Source of the DNA: Sthenelais limicola
Lineage: Eukaryota > Annelida > Polychaeta > Phyllodocida > Sigalionidae
Direction of reading: 5' to 3'
DNA: 64,000 nucleotides
Assembly: GCA_942159475.1 (NCBI GenBank)
Contig: OW804097.1
Span: 52,658,986 to 52,722,985, forward strand
The notes under the pieces were generated by a model, which worked only from the letters and a program-made list of their open reading frames with translations, did not search any database and was not told the DNA's origin. Below are positions 1 to 12,301 of this stretch, in pieces; position 1 is the stretch's first letter; every line of letters starts with the position of its first letter. The position numbers were made by a program, and so were the translations under genes.

Positions 1-3000
1 CACCCCATAACAAAAAAATGGCTTAGGAGTGGAATCTATGGACAGGGGGACACTTGAAGGGGTACACGTTGGTATCACCACTTTTTGGGACATTTCTGAC
101 TTTTTGAAAAAGAACTAAAACGTCATAGAAATAATTTTCACAGGAAATTGATGTTATACATGTACAATGACAACTAATATAGGAAGACATTGCAATGCTA
201 AGAGTTAACATGAAAGAATTATTTCTGTCGATTTTTTATAGACCAATTTTTATCACGTTGGTATCGCACCAATTCTTCCGTTATTAAAACCTCCATAACT
301 TTTTTATGAAATGAAAAAAAATGAAAAGGATCGTACAAACAGATTTTGTTCTATGAACACTTAAAGTCAAAAATGCTGAAAATCAAAAAAAGTGCTCCAT
401 TTTTTTTACTTTTGACCATATATATATAGTTTTTTGTTAATGTCATATATCTCTGCCAATTCTGATCGTATAAACCTACAAATGGAATGTCTGTATTCCT
501 AAGAACACCCTCCTCATTTCTGAATAAATTAAAATATTATACGACTATTATTTCTACTGATTTTCGTATTTGTTGCTAGTACACTATTGTAATTCATACT
601 TGATATGTAAAGGCTGTAATAATCCACTTTTCGGCGAAATGATATCATTGTACCTAAATGCAGTCAATATCTATCTTTATACCTCGGCGATTATTTGAGA
701 TTTTTTTTACAAAATTTCAAAAACATTAAATATCCCGACATGTCTATCTGACTTTCCTAAATGTGTATGCTTATACAACTATTCTATCTATCAATAGGGA
801 TATGACGCTTAGACTTTGATATTTTGTTTCCAAATGTAAATAGGGCCCTTGTCGACGTTTCATGAGAAGTGCCCATGTCTCGGTATCTATTATATAACTT
901 AACATCACATTTGACAGTGAAATAAATGTGAACGTTCCTTTGATATTACAGCAAAGTCATACGTTGACGTGGCACAAATTGAACATGTTCAATTGAGCTC
1001 TGCGGGCATCATATGGCCGTGGAAAGCCGTGGAAAGCCGTGGAAACCCATGTATATTTCGTGTACATTTCACTTAAATGACAATAACAACTACCAAGATA
1101 AGTTCATTTCACCACAGGATGAATATAATCAATGTGTGGCAGGTGTACAACTGGAAAATCGTGCTTGTGGAAACATGTTTCTAACAACGCACTCTGCCGA
1201 ACAACCTCACAATTTGTGATACGATTGTATGTTCACATTACCACGATCTTCTACGTTGGTTTTTCTGATCGTGCGATTGCCGTATATACACCACGTCGGC
1301 CGGTCACCTTAGAAGACACTTGAAAGAACGTTCACCTGGTTATTATTTTTTGCAAATAAGGAAATACAAATATTTAAAAAAAGAAAAAAGATTAAGGACA
1401 TAGATTAGCGATTAATAATTTGAACACAGTATCTACGTGTTGAGATACAGGGGTTATATTTGGGTTACTGCCATAAGATGAATACAGACATATAACTCTT
1501 ATCTGGAAAAGGGTGAAAGAAGATATTAATAACCGTATAACATATAGAGGATTTAAAAGGCTGAACTCCCCATTCTATTACATCACGACAGCAAAATCAC
1601 GCGGACACTATGTGAATAAATGTCCCTATATATATATGTATTAATTGCTAACCCATGAACTCGATGCACCTGTTTCAATAATGTCAAAGTCTAGCAATAA
1701 AACTCTTTTTGAAAAACAAAAAAAAGGAAACAAATTAATAGTTTCTGGAAAAGTGAAGTTGTTTCTATATATTTCTACGATTGAAAGTAACCCTACCCAA
1801 CGACTAGCTTTTAAAATATCCATTAGCTTCATTGACCAATGATCAGTGTTTATGGTTTAATAAGCTGCCCTGTAGTTGACTTGGCATTACTTAGGAAATA
1901 TACACCCACTCGGCGGTCAAGTATATAATCCAATTTAAGCGCGATAAAAGGCTCATAAAACACCTATTTTTACTCTTACATTATGTAGGTGATGGGCTAG
2001 AGGAGGAAAGAGGTGTTCTATGGCCATTTCGGAGAGGACACTAAGAAGACTTGAATGAGAGAGTAAAGGGGGAATTACATTGAGTGAAGCCTCATAGGAG
2101 CTGTATGTCATGGCCTGAGCGACCCGAGGCGCTCAATTTCATGAATATTCTATGTGACACTATAGCGTAGACTATGATGTTCCAGCCAATCAGTAGGAAA
2201 CATCCCAGAGAAACCTGTATTGATCATAGCCATGTCCATGGAATATTACCTGTATCATGTACTGTCTGTATGCGAAGCCTGTCATCAATATAACAGAACC
2301 ATGGTCACTAGGGCACTTCGTATAGCTTTTGGTAATAGAATAAATATTAAAGAAAAATAAGAAGGTCCAATATGTTACCTCATGCAACGCACATAAATAT
2401 AGCGGTTGTCAAACTAATCCACACCAATAAGAGTAACTATAATATTATGTGTTGCGGTCGGGTGGTGAAGTAAATGGTCTCGGGGACATTATTATATAGA
2501 AATATAGCAATAATACAAGAGACAGTTTGGGCTATATCGAATATCATGAAGGCATTTTATTCCCCAACAAATATAGATCATATATATTGATATATATGTT
2601 AATATGCGAGCTATTGTATAGTGGTAGTGTAGAGGTATTGAATGTTTGAATTTGAAAAAAATAAATATTATTCAATCAAGGATTGTTAAACTAACATTGT
2701 CGCTCACCACAAATGTTCTCGTTTGCTCCATTAAGCTCAACAAACAGGTTGCATGATACGTTTATTTTCCCAACAGGGACTATAGAACTTATATTCATTA
2801 GATTGTAAAAGCCCAGATGGCAGGTTACAGCAAATAAAGGTTGTTTTTTCTTTAAAAAAACACATTCTGAAAACAAATTCCCCCTCTCTTTAATAAAGGA
2901 TAGATGACCGACATTGAGGGGCTGCTGATGCACTGTTTGGTGTATGATCCCAGGGCACTATCAATCATTTTAGTCTCTGCCTAGTCTGAGACTCTTGGGT

Positions 3001-4400
3001 CTCACATCTATTGCTATTACAAGTACCTATATTATCAATCTATTTGTGATAGACACTCGTTTATCCGGGTACATATCGTGCAGAGTTGCTTATAGCAAAC
3101 TCTGGAAATAAAACGATAATGTTTACACAGCACGCATTCTATCAAATCTGTTCAGTGCGTGCGGTATCGTCTATCGTGATACTAAATAACTTGTCGTGCG
3201 TACCGCTCTATTTCCTGAGTTTTTCTTGCATCAACCACAACAAAACATGCTATATTTAAACCAAACAGGTTTACTAATGAATATTTCGCGGCATAGACCT
3301 AGTTACTCTAAGCAAGCATACACACATTCATCCCCTATTGCACTCTCGGCAAACTTTTGAGAGAGTTTTAGTCAGAATTCAGCATACGCAATCTTTGACT
3401 TAAACTCCTTACATTCACTATGCACTTAGAAGATCCATATTATCGCCGAGTGGAATGACTGTTTAGATGGCGGTTAGATGGGGAACCTACTTTAGGGAAT
3501 AGGGCATAGATCATTGATGTTACATCCCCTGTTAAATTCGGAGACTTCCTTTTAGTAGAAAGTAATTATTCATATATCTTTCTGAGTATAGCACATTCTG
3601 ACATATTAATATGCCAAGGGAGCCATGGCTAGATGGGGGCTGATGTTCTGGCTCGCGATCTGACCCTCATTTTCGGGTCCTGTCCTAGTTCAGCTAAAAT
3701 GATGTCTACTGTGAGACTACTATGTCATTTTATTCCCACAGTTAAAGCGTTTTGGCTGATGTAGGGGCCACCATAAAATGCATGTTTGCGAGGATCACAG
3801 ATCAATGTAGGTTAATTATTTACGTAAAGGTTATGTGCTTTTTGTTGCAACATACAATGTTCAGGGTATTTAGTTTGATAATTTTTTTAATTTTTTTAAA
3901 ATTTTATTGTATGAATTCTCACATTTTTATTTTGTGATATGTCTCATTCGACAAGTTCAAATATATTGCATACTCAGTACATAACAAGTGTTTAACTGTT
4001 TATAATAGCACAATCTTTTTAACATATGGTGTTATACTACAACTCTCCTCTCTTTACAGAATGATTCAATCTAGTAGATACGACGATGTGACCACCTGGT
4101 GGCTTTACATTGAAATATATTTAATACCTAATTTCCGCTATAGGTCATTACATGCTGATGTTTGTTTTCTTACATTTTTTTTGCCCAATTTAAAAACATT
4201 CATTTAATAAATAACATGATACGGTCCTTTACATGATAAAAGGGGAATAAAACATCTCATCAAGTACTATACCCTGCTTTCTTCATCTACTACGTACAAT
4301 TGACAGTTTAATAACTGCATTGATTCTGGTTACTCTCAAGATCAACATACTTCTGCCATAAGCAAATCAATTCATATTCATATCTATTTTGCTGTCCAAC
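1..4400. other. AT-rich non-coding stretch, no supported gene
   Basis: All open frames here are short (80 codons or fewer), have no recognisable motif and show no coding bias. I see homopolymer and AT-rich stretches, an 18-bp palindrome at 77 to 94 bases past position 900 (977-994, centred on CATG), and a small 10-bp tandem triplet at 1016-1045. The palindrome with its flank (about 975-1005) reappears inverted near 24300-24330, so part of this stretch is an old dispersed repeat. A host regulatory region or UTR cannot be excluded. Confidence 0.5.
1016..1045. repeat. 10-bp tandem repeat, 3 copies
   Basis: The unit GCCGTGGAAA occurs three times in a row without a mismatch, followed by a near-copy. 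It is a simple slippage-type repeat with no sign of function. Confidence 0.85.
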
Positions 4401-4424
4401 CTTCTCTGGTTTTTAGCACTACCT

Positions 4425-4637
4425 TTAATCTATCCCAAATAGTCTGTCGTGGGAGGCATTTAAGCATAGATATATATTTTGAACGATTATATTATATGAA
4501 CGATTAATAATGGTGGCTGGGTAGGGAAGCCTGGAAATAGTGTCAGCCACAATATTACTCTTGGTGTTAATATACACGGGGACCAAGTGAATATCATATA
4601 TAAAACAGACCCAAAAAATCTCATACATGAGTTCCAT
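4425..4637 (-). pseudogene. RNase H C-terminal remnant of DIRS-type element 1
   Basis: A 70-codon frame overlaps the RT end by a few codons in a different frame. It contains DIHLVPVYINTKSNIVADTISR, which matches the conserved end of DIRS/Ngaro RNase H (an N..AD..SR signature). The usual 120 to 150 residues between the RT thumb and this motif are absent, so an internal deletion removed the catalytic core. Nothing recognisable continues below 4425. Confidence 0.65.
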
Positions 4638-6148
4638 TAAAAATACTGGAAAAAGCCCTCCACCAGTCTAAATCTTTCTTGAAACCATCGTCAATAGCTA
4701 GAGATTTTACTTTTCTATCCAACATATTTTTGTACAAATCGAAAAATCGAAGACAAAAAGTCCTACCTCCAGGGTAGACAGTTGCACAATGTGCCATATA
4801 ACCATTCATTCTTTCTAAATCTTTTTTAGAAATATATGTGAATTTGCTAACTTTGTGTATTAAGTCCCTAAGCTTAGCCAGTTTACCAGGAGGAAGAGAT
4901 AGGGTCATATCATCAGCATTGATTTCTATGCCCAGAAATACACACTCACGAGCAGGGGGAGAAACCTTTTTCCATGCTATATAAAATCCAAGGTATCTAA
5001 GCAAGCTAATTACTAGATTCTGACGAGCAACACAACCTTCATATGAGTAGTAATTGATGAAAAAATCATCCAAATAATTTACCACTGTAATTCCATATAA
5101 GGATTTGCATACATCTGCAATAAAATTAGATATTTCGTCGAAATAGGAAGGCCCAGTTCTAAGACCAAAACACAACCTGTTGTCACAAAAATATCTCTCC
5201 ACACCATTAACATCCCATATAAATCCGCATAATTCTCTATGCTCAGGGGCAATGGGAACAGCTCTATAAGCCGATTTAATATCAATAGTGGCCATATAGT
5301 CACCTCTATCTAGCAAATCCACTACATCATCTAAACCTTTGTAGCTAAATTCTCTTACCAAAGAGCCACAAAAATAATTGACTGAAATATCCAAAGGTAA
5401 ACTACAGTCAGTGATGGGCCTAATATTACCATCGGGCTTGGGCACCGCCCCTAAAGCATGAATACAACGAGGTTTACTATCCACCATAGAAATCATCCCT
5501 TCAGCAAATTCGTCATTAATAATAATGTCCATTTTCTCACGAGCCCCAGGTTGTAGGATAGAGGAATAATTATCGCAATGGTAACCGGGTGGGAGGGAAT
5601 CTACGATTGGAAAACCATCTGTAATTCCTACAAACACTTTCTGGTGAGCGTTACCATCAGTGTCACACACAATGCTATTAATATAGGCAAATCTGCAAGG
5701 TTTAAGTTGAGAAGCAATACCGTCTAGCATAAATACACAATAATAAATCACAACAACCAAGGCTGCAGTATTCGTACACATCAATGACATGACCAGCCGG
5801 CGTACGAGCCGTGGTAAAAAGTAGTTTTTTGTCGGAACAAACATGTGACAAATCGTTATCAACATCAAAATCATTCAATACATGTACAAAATCACAATTT
5901 TCACCAGAATTGTCATTTAAATATCTTTCATTGTCCTCCGTGAGAGTAAAGTTGCCTTGCGAACACTCTGTAGACTTCACACGTGAATCCATGTCCGCCA
6001 TATTGGTTCCGTTGTCAGATATATATGTCTCCGTAAGCACAGGAGAGTTCTCATCTTCGGAGTCAGCCGAAGCAACAGTTTCGAATTCACCATGGCAACC
6101 GCCATAAACACAAGAATTCGTATTGTTAATTTCACCATCCGGAACCAC
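4621..6148 (-). pseudogene. Reverse transcriptase of DIRS-type element 1 (frameshifted)
   Basis: Two overlapping frames make up one RT gene. The first (6148-5702) is an acidic N-terminal leader. The second (about 5750-4621) is the RT itself. In the second frame I see the entry block with PKPDGNIRPITDCSLP, the A box TIDIKSAYRAVPIAPEH, a FGLRTGPSYF block, and the catalytic box VVNYLDDFFINYY. A thumb region follows with KKDLERMNGYMAHCATVYPG and a WWRAF..FNG end. A single frameshift near 5750 separates leader and RT. The catalytic aspartates are present, but the reading frame is not continuous, so no functional product is expected. The RT would copy the element RNA; in this class integration is done by a recombinase, which is not found here. 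Confidence 0.8.
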
Positions 6149-6184
6149 ACAACTTGTATCAATATTCTCACGAAGAGCCTCATC

Positions 6185-7063
6185 CTATTTAGAATTTGAT
6201 GATTTGCTCGAACAAGATTTAGAACCATGTTCGAATGCACCACACTTTTGACATTTATGTACATAACGACAACTCTGCATGGAGCAGCCATTTTCAGAGT
6301 TGAAATTAAAACAGATCCCTTTCTTCACAACTTTAGCTTTAGAATCAACTTTTGCTGAACGCTTTGAATTCTCAAAGGAGAAATATCTAAGTATATCATC
6401 TTGACGTATGTCTTCAAATGCGGACAGTCCTACTCTGTTTGCACGTTCACGAACAGAAGTGTCATAATCCAGACTCGCTTTTAGGGAATAGACACCACTT
6501 GCTGCCTTGTCAGACAATAATAAAGCATGTCGGAGAACACCCTCGATTTCTTCTTCCGGACGATTATCATCGAGCAATTTGATAGCAAGTCTAATGGTAA
6601 TCGACAAGAGTTTCTCTATACAATCCACAGTCTCACCTTTAGGAACCTCACGACTACGATCGAAAGGTTTAGATGCACGGTCTCTTCCCCGGCTGTACGA
6701 CCTGATTCTCCGGCGAGGTCCCCGCCCATCGCTAATTCAGTAAATATCACTGTCAACCGAAGAAGAACGTGATTGGTCCGAATCGGATTTATGGTTGCCG
6801 CCCCCAGACTCAAGAGACTTCTTCTCGTTGGATGATATGAAAGCTTTCACAATATCTTCCAATGCAGTCATTCGTACGGCCATGTCGTCACCGCCCACCG
6901 CTCCATCAGAGCCAGAGGCAGACCCGCCCACTTCCTTCTCGCTGCCTTTGCCGTCAACTTTAGTTCCTTTACATTTCTTGCCAGTCGGCGGATCATGGAA
7001 CTGCCCACACGTCTTGCAATTCCTAGGATTCATCACGAAGGAAAATAAGGTTAGAACAACCAA
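6185..7063 (-). pseudogene. Gag-like protein of DIRS-type element 1 (one in-frame TGA)
   Basis: About 292 codons read in one frame, interrupted once by TGA at 6737-6739. The N-terminus has a Cys/His cluster (CKTCGQFHDPPTGKKC). A Ser/Gly/Asp-rich stretch, an Arg/Ser-rich stretch spanning the stop, a helical segment, and a C-terminal zinc region follow. That region has CFNFNSENGCSMQSC then H, followed by CQKCGAFEHGSKSC. Such arrays bind the element RNA in known Gag proteins. The frame is otherwise open on both sides of the TGA, so the break looks recent, and CGA to TGA decay is the simplest explanation. The pol region follows after a stop at 6185 with only a short gap. Confidence 0.75.
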
Positions 7064-7234
7064 AGTTCAAAATTTCCAATGTTGACACATGCAAATAGGT
7101 CTGATCGACCCGAGCGTGGAAGAAGGTGTGGCAGTTATACAAAATGTTCTAACTTCCCTGCGCTCCTATTGGTCGAGCCTGTCACGTGGTTGACGACCGT
7201 ACACAAACAACAAGTGGGCGGTGCCTCGTCACAG

Positions 7235-10092
7235 CTATATGTCGGCAAGGTCTTGCCTATACGATTCTGATTTAATCTGGGTGTCAAGCTTATTCCACAT
7301 AATCAGGCCTTGTACATGTGGGCTGCTTCTGAATTTCTCAGAACGTGGGTGCGGCACCTTAAGCACAATTCCCTCAGCCAGTCGCGTTTTCCTAGGCATC
7401 TCCTGTACATTACTGACAATATCTTTGAGGTTATACATTAAACCTACTAGGGAGAGACACCCTCTCTTTTCAAGTGGTATGATGTTTAGTCTTTCCATAA
7501 TTTCAGTGATAGGGTCATTATTATACGGATTTATTAGCCTTATACTGCAGTTAACCACGTTTTGCAGCTTTCTTATGGTACAATTTGTTGATAAATTAAA
7601 AAACATGAGCCATATTCTGCTAATAGGAGAATTTGGGCCTTGACGATTTTCGTTGTGGTGTTTTTATCTAAGTAGTACCGAATACGAGCTAGTTGGTTGA
7701 CCTTCAATTGTATTACGAATTTAAGTTTGGAGAAATGTCTGTCGAAACTCAAATTCTCGTTTACCTCATACCCTAAGTATTTCACATTAGAGACTCTTTT
7801 TAGTACATTGCCCTCTATGTAGATAGGGCTCAGATCGTCATATGTGATCTTTTTTAACCTTCTCTTACTGCCAATATATTGGTAAAGACATTTTTTCACA
7901 TTTACCTTTAGTTTGTTCGCACTCATCCACTTTTGCACTTCATTAGTTACCTGCTGTGTTATCTTTATACATTCCTTGATATCATGCCCAGTTACGCTGG
8001 CTGCTGTGTCATCGGCGTGCATCGTTATCTGTATATTTAAAGCAGTGTCAATAATATTTGTACAGGATGGCAGATCATTTACATAAATGATAAACATGAT
8101 TGGGCCCACCAGGCTTCCCTGGGGTACCCCTAATTCTATATCCAATGGCTTCAATGTTACACCGTTTAATATTGTTCTCTGCTTATGATTCTTTAAGTAT
8201 TCCTTAAGAATGTTGATAATACTAGGATTTACTTGGTAGTAAGCTAGTTTTCTATACATAATATCGTAATCAAGACAGTTAAACGCTTTCGCGACATCGA
8301 AATAGGTTCCTACAGATACTTTTCCTTCATCCATTCCTGCTAACATAGGTTTCAAGAAATCATATAGCGACCTATTTGTACAATGTTTTTGTTGAAAACC
8401 TCCTTGTACACATGAGAACAAGTTATTTATATTCATATGTTGTTTAAGAGCCTCACATATAAAGTGCTCTAGCAATTTAGATGGAAGGGGCACAAGGGCT
8501 ATCGGTCTAAGGTTTAGGAACAGTCGGAGATTTCCTGTTTTGGGTAACGGAGTAATGATATATTCTTTCCATTCCTGCGGTATGGTGCAGTATTTTATAC
8601 AACATTTTAGGAGGGAAGTCACTCCTGTCACATTCTTATTGAAATAAAATGTTAGCACCTCTGAACTAACCCAATTTAGCCCACTGCTCTTACTAACGTT
8701 GATATTCTTAACGAATTCTAGGACTTGATCTTCTGATATCATTATCCTGGCAGAGGCATTAATACCTATATTTGGGTCTAAATAAGTTTCATAGTCTCCA
8801 TTTAGGTTTTTTGTTATATTGCCTAGATCCCTAAAAACTAGATTGAGAGCATTACTCGCTCGCTCACCATCAACCGATATTCCTTTATGCAGGAAGTTAT
8901 CAGGTAGACTACTGGTTGATTTTCCCATGAGCTCGTTTACTTTTCGCCAGAATTTTTTGGAATTATTCGGGTTATTTTCCAGAAGAGACGTTATGTGTCT
9001 TTTTCTTGCGTTTTTGACTAATCTAGAACACTCTTTCCTACTATCGCTGGCTGTAGCCCAGTCATTCACACTTCCAGTCCGTCTGGCAATTTTAAACAGT
9101 CTATCTCTATTTCTGATTGCACTAATGGTATCCCGATCCAAAATCATTTCACCTCTCCTGACAATCTTTTTCTCTACAAAAGGGCATACATCATCCAGAT
9201 ATTCTTGGATATCTCTTTTCATTTTTAACCATATTTCATTTGGATCAGACATATCATTATCATTCCCTCGATCAGCTCGACCTATATGCTCGCCAAAATC
9301 ATCCCATACAATATTTGCGTATTTTCTGCACTTTTTTGTTACATATGATCTGGGGGATGTAAACTTTTTCAGATTAAGGTAAGTGGCATAGTGGTCCGAT
9401 ATCGTGGTCTTAATAACTCCATGTTCGCCCAAATGCGGTTGATCAGTAGCCAAAATATCCAATAGATGGTTTACATTTTTTTCACACCTGGTGGCTTGTT
9501 TAACTACCTGTAACAATGAATGTTCTTTTAGGATGTGAGTCATGTTTTTCACAGCTTCGTCATTCTTATCTAACAAGTTCATATTGATGTCCCCACATAA
9601 AACAATCTTACAGTTTCTTGAGGTATTTCGAATATGTACCAGAACTTCATTTAGTTCGTTCATGAACGTTTGTTTACATCCACTCGGTGCTCTGTACAGA
9701 TTTACCAGAATGATTTGCCTGTGATTTCCCGGTTTGATCTTTATAATCTGCATTTCTATATTCATATTTGAGATATTTCTGTCGTTGTACTTCCAACAGT
9801 CGACGGGAAAGTCTTTGTCTACCATTACACATAATCCACCGCCTTTTTGGGGGATTCCATTAATCATGATATTTCGATCATACCTTATTATTTTGTATCT
9901 TTGGTCACTAATTAGGTTGTTGTTAGAGTCATTGCTATCTAGCCAGGATTCCTGGATCGCCATAACCTTTATGTTCCCTTTTAGAAAGACATCGTATACC
10001 TCAGCTGCTTTTTTCCGCAGCGATCGTACATTGAGTGAACAGATAGTCAGGCCCTTCAGCCTTGAAATGCACCTAATCCTATCCAATGCCAT
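7235..10092 (-). pseudogene. LINE D ORF2: APE endonuclease and reverse transcriptase (one frameshift)
   Basis: The first 839 codons are open. Residues 1-240 form an APE-type endonuclease: SLNVRSL, the catalytic IQESWL, GGGLCVMV, LVNLYRAPSG, LCGDINMNLLD, and SDHY at the end. Residues about 440-720 form the RT: ITPLPKTGN, LRPIALVPLPSKLLE, GGFQQKHCTNRS, the A box YFDVAKAFNCLDYD, GVPQGSLVGPIMFIIYVNDLP, and the catalytic box HADDTAASV. HADD in place of the usual (Y/F)ADD keeps both aspartates. Near 7600 a frameshift in a T-rich run moves reading into another frame, where a 120-codon C-terminal domain ends at 7235. The protein nicks target DNA and primes reverse transcription there. One indel is the only lesion I see. 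Confidence 0.85.
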
Positions 10093-10967
10093 GTTTCGTG
10101 TGGCTTTTCAGTTTGTACATAGATTCTCGCCATAATATAAGGAGGAGCAGAAAGCTCTGACAAATTCTTTCAAGCATCACTTGTGCGGACACAATAATAT
10201 ACATAAAAGTAGTACAGTGTGGGCGGGAGTAAAAACAAATTGTTCTCATATAGCTGAGACATTGCTATACCATACGGGTAGCGAGCGCGGTTTTCAGTGA
10301 GCACAGTCACTTCAACGAGAGTTTTGGTACATATCTGGGCTTTGCAGAGTTATATACATTTTTATACCCAGCACATATATCATTCTCAACAGTTTATAAA
10401 CCACAAATTAATTCGTAGAGACAAGGTCGACCAGTTACATACCTTAAATCAGTTGCGCATGAGTTGTAATCCAGTTTGTCAAGACCGTGTCGGCCATTTT
10501 GAATCGTTACGCAGCAAAGATTTCACCAATTTTCTTTCAAATTTTATATATATACATTTGTTGGTGTTACGATAGGGAATAATATAAATCAGCATTTATA
10601 CAAAATTTTCCAACCTGACATTAGCTATTTTCAATCGAACTAATTCACTGCCGAACGCTTGAACTCTTTGGCCTCGTTGACCACGACCTTTCTAAGCACA
10701 TGCCTTTGTTTACATAATATTGACACATGTGTAATATATACTGGGAAATCAAATATCATTTTTTATACGATGATAAAACAAATATAAGAAAAAGCAGTTT
10801 TAACAGACTATTTAGAACATTTCACCGGATCAAAAGTCAATTGTAGGTCTCACTTTAAGTTGTCGTTGGTGAGTCTGCTCCCGAGTCAAGCCATGGGCGC
10901 ACATGTCGAGAGTTGGATTTACGCTAACTGCAGAATTATTTCTTTGGTTTTTTGGTTTTAACTTTCA
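10093..10967 (-). other. Inter-ORF region of LINE D
   Basis: About 870 bases separate the end of ORF1 from the start of ORF2, with no ORF longer than 92 codons and no motif. It is long for an inter-ORF spacer in a LINE. An internal insertion is possible, but I see no terminal repeats. Confidence 0.4.
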
Positions 10968-11309
10968 CTAAGTCCAGCATAGTGTCGTTGAGTGACTTAT
11001 TTGCACATGAACTCTGGAGCGGGTTGCCGATCGTGGGGTGCTGGCGTTATTCTTCACTACATTGAATGCAGACGGATCAACTATGGTAGATGTGGTATCC
11101 ATTACATCTTCTGCTTCGGAGTTACCCTCATCCAGGGAGGTGTCATTCAGGTCCAGGTACGTCAATCTTTTCTCTACCTTACTTTCGTCAATTGTTGGGT
11201 ATGTCCTGTAGAACTTAGGCCTCATCTTAGCCTTAGTGCGAGGAGTTAACTTTGATGGGGATTCCGGGGGTGGGGGCGGGGCGGGGACATGGGCGTAATT
11301 TGTGGTAGC
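10968..11309 (-). pseudogene. LINE D ORF1 C-terminal tail
   Basis: Behind the NADAR domain is a proline-rich linker (PPRPHPRNPHQS in one frame). An acidic segment follows (positions 11225-10968) with VEKRLTYLDLNDTSLDEGNSE and a Ser/Thr-rich end. It has no known domain. It is in frame-shifted relation to the NADAR part, and I treat it as the tail of the same protein from its position and strand. Confidence 0.45.
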
Positions 11310-11750
11310 TCGTGTTTATACCGTTCGCGTAGATCTTCACGAATAGCCATTAAGAACTCGCCATGAAGGTTTCCACCTTCCCAGGTATGACATCTGAGGT
11401 GTACTGAGCCCCAAAACTCACCAACCCCCCAGTAGTAGTGCTCTTAATCCCTCATTTTGGTCATACTTTGCCTTCATAATGCTTTTCATGTAGGACATTT
11501 CGTTTCTGGACCAATCATTGTTCGTTGTTAATTTTCCACTTGTTTCCTTCAAAAGGAAGGGGTCTCTCATGTTTATTATTCTTCGGGATGCTGCTATGTG
11601 ACCATTCTTGAGAGCCTTAGTGTACGTATAGCAGTGCTCAACTGACGTGAATGGAATTTTCTTGAGGCTAATTGTACATGGAAACAAATTACTGGGCCAG
11701 GCATATGGTCCTTGGTATGCTAGCCCATTGAGGGCGGGGTGATGCCTCAA
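11310..11750 (-). pseudogene. LINE D ORF1, C-terminal NADAR (YbiA-like) domain
   Basis: Reading resumes on the far side of the inserted element. The segment shows the NADAR hallmarks in order. They are WPSNLFPCTISLKKIPFTSV then EHCYTYTKAL, a DWSRNEMSYMKSIMKAKYDQN helix, LRALLLGGW, and, after a frameshift near 11400, FWGSVHLR and WEGGNLHGEFLMAIREDLRE. The conserved Glu of SVEH, the W..M..K..QN helix and the terminal LM..R..L helix are all present. NADAR proteins act on ADP-ribose or NAD-related metabolites, or on damaged riboflavin intermediates. The first codons of this frame are formed by the inserted element's TIR, so the ORF start at 11750 is artificial. If the insert is ignored, the region lies directly behind the RRM-like part. 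Confidence 0.75.
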
Positions 11751-12290
11751 GGCATCAACATCAAAATGGCTTAGTGGACGGGCTGATGCCTCAAGGCATC
11801 ACACATAATTTGGCCCAGGGGACGGGGTGATGCCTCAAGGCATCAATTTTTTATATAAATTGAAGGGGGCATAACTTAATAAAAAATGAACGGATTTTGA
11901 TGAAATTTGAAATATATGTATACAAACACATTAGAAATATTTTTATAGGTGTGTTGTCATGGAGACAATAATGATGACGTCATAACTGACATATGTAAAT
12001 GCTGGAAAGTGAATTGGGAGCAAGGTTGCCCCCATATTGCACCCAATTGAGACCCATTATTTTAATTATTGAAGACAAAATTCTAGAAATTATGAAAAAA
12101 TATGATCAATAACTGTTTACACCTATTAAACGATGTACATATGACACATATTATTTAAAGAAAATATTCCTAAAGTGTTTTTAAACCCTAAACCTCATGT
12201 TAAACACCCGTCCTGAAGCCCAAAAAGGGGGAAAAGGGCCCCCGTCCACCAGGCAAAAATATGTGTAAACTGCCCCCGCCCTGAATGGGC
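11723..12290. mobile_element. Non-autonomous TIR element in LINE D ORF1, TA target duplication
   Basis: The ends match as inverted repeats: GCCCATTGAGGGCGGGG on the left and, read inverted, GCCCATTCAGGGCGGGG on the right. Both are flanked by TA (11721-11722 and 12291-12292). The element is 568 bp, has no coding capacity, and separates two parts of one protein. TA duplication fits Tc1/mariner-like transposition, but the TIR is not one I can assign. Near the left end are three copies of an 18-bp palindrome. Confidence 0.75.
11740..11845. repeat. Three palindromic 18-mers at 44-bp spacing
   Basis: TGATGCCTCAAGGCATCA occurs at 11740, 11784 and 11828 with identical sequence, each preceded by a G-rich stretch. 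It is an inverted repeat with a two-base centre. Placed subterminally in the TIR element, it resembles transposase or host-protein binding sites, but this is inference. Confidence 0.85.
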
Positions 12291-12301
12291 TAGGCATCCC
12301 C

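Larger units (their letters stand above)
4425..7063 (-). mobile_element. DIRS-type (tyrosine-recombinase class) retrotransposon 1, decayed
   Basis: Reading from 7063 downwards, the order is a Gag-like ORF with CCCH/CCHC-type zinc motifs, a reverse transcriptase, and the last part of an RNase H. Zinc-motif Gag followed by an RT of this type (box YLDDFF, N-terminal block with PKPDGNIRPITDCSLP) is typical of DIRS/Ngaro elements. I find no tyrosine recombinase below 4425, so the 3' part is deleted or unrecognisable, and the core of the RNase H is missing too. The class is assigned by RT and Gag similarity from memory; a Ngaro-like rather than DIRS1-like position is possible. The element lies directly downstream of LINE D on the same strand. 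Confidence 0.75.

Noticed and set aside
5811..6107. 98-codon plus-strand frame
   Set aside because: Antisense to the DIRS-type pol leader.
4425..7063. Ty3/Gypsy element instead of DIRS type
   Set aside because: No protease or integrase is seen, and the RT and Gag zinc pattern fit the tyrosine-recombinase class better, although the recombinase itself is missing here.
8819..9382. 187-codon frame on the plus strand
   Set aside because: It is antisense to the strongly supported LINE D ORF2 and has no motif.
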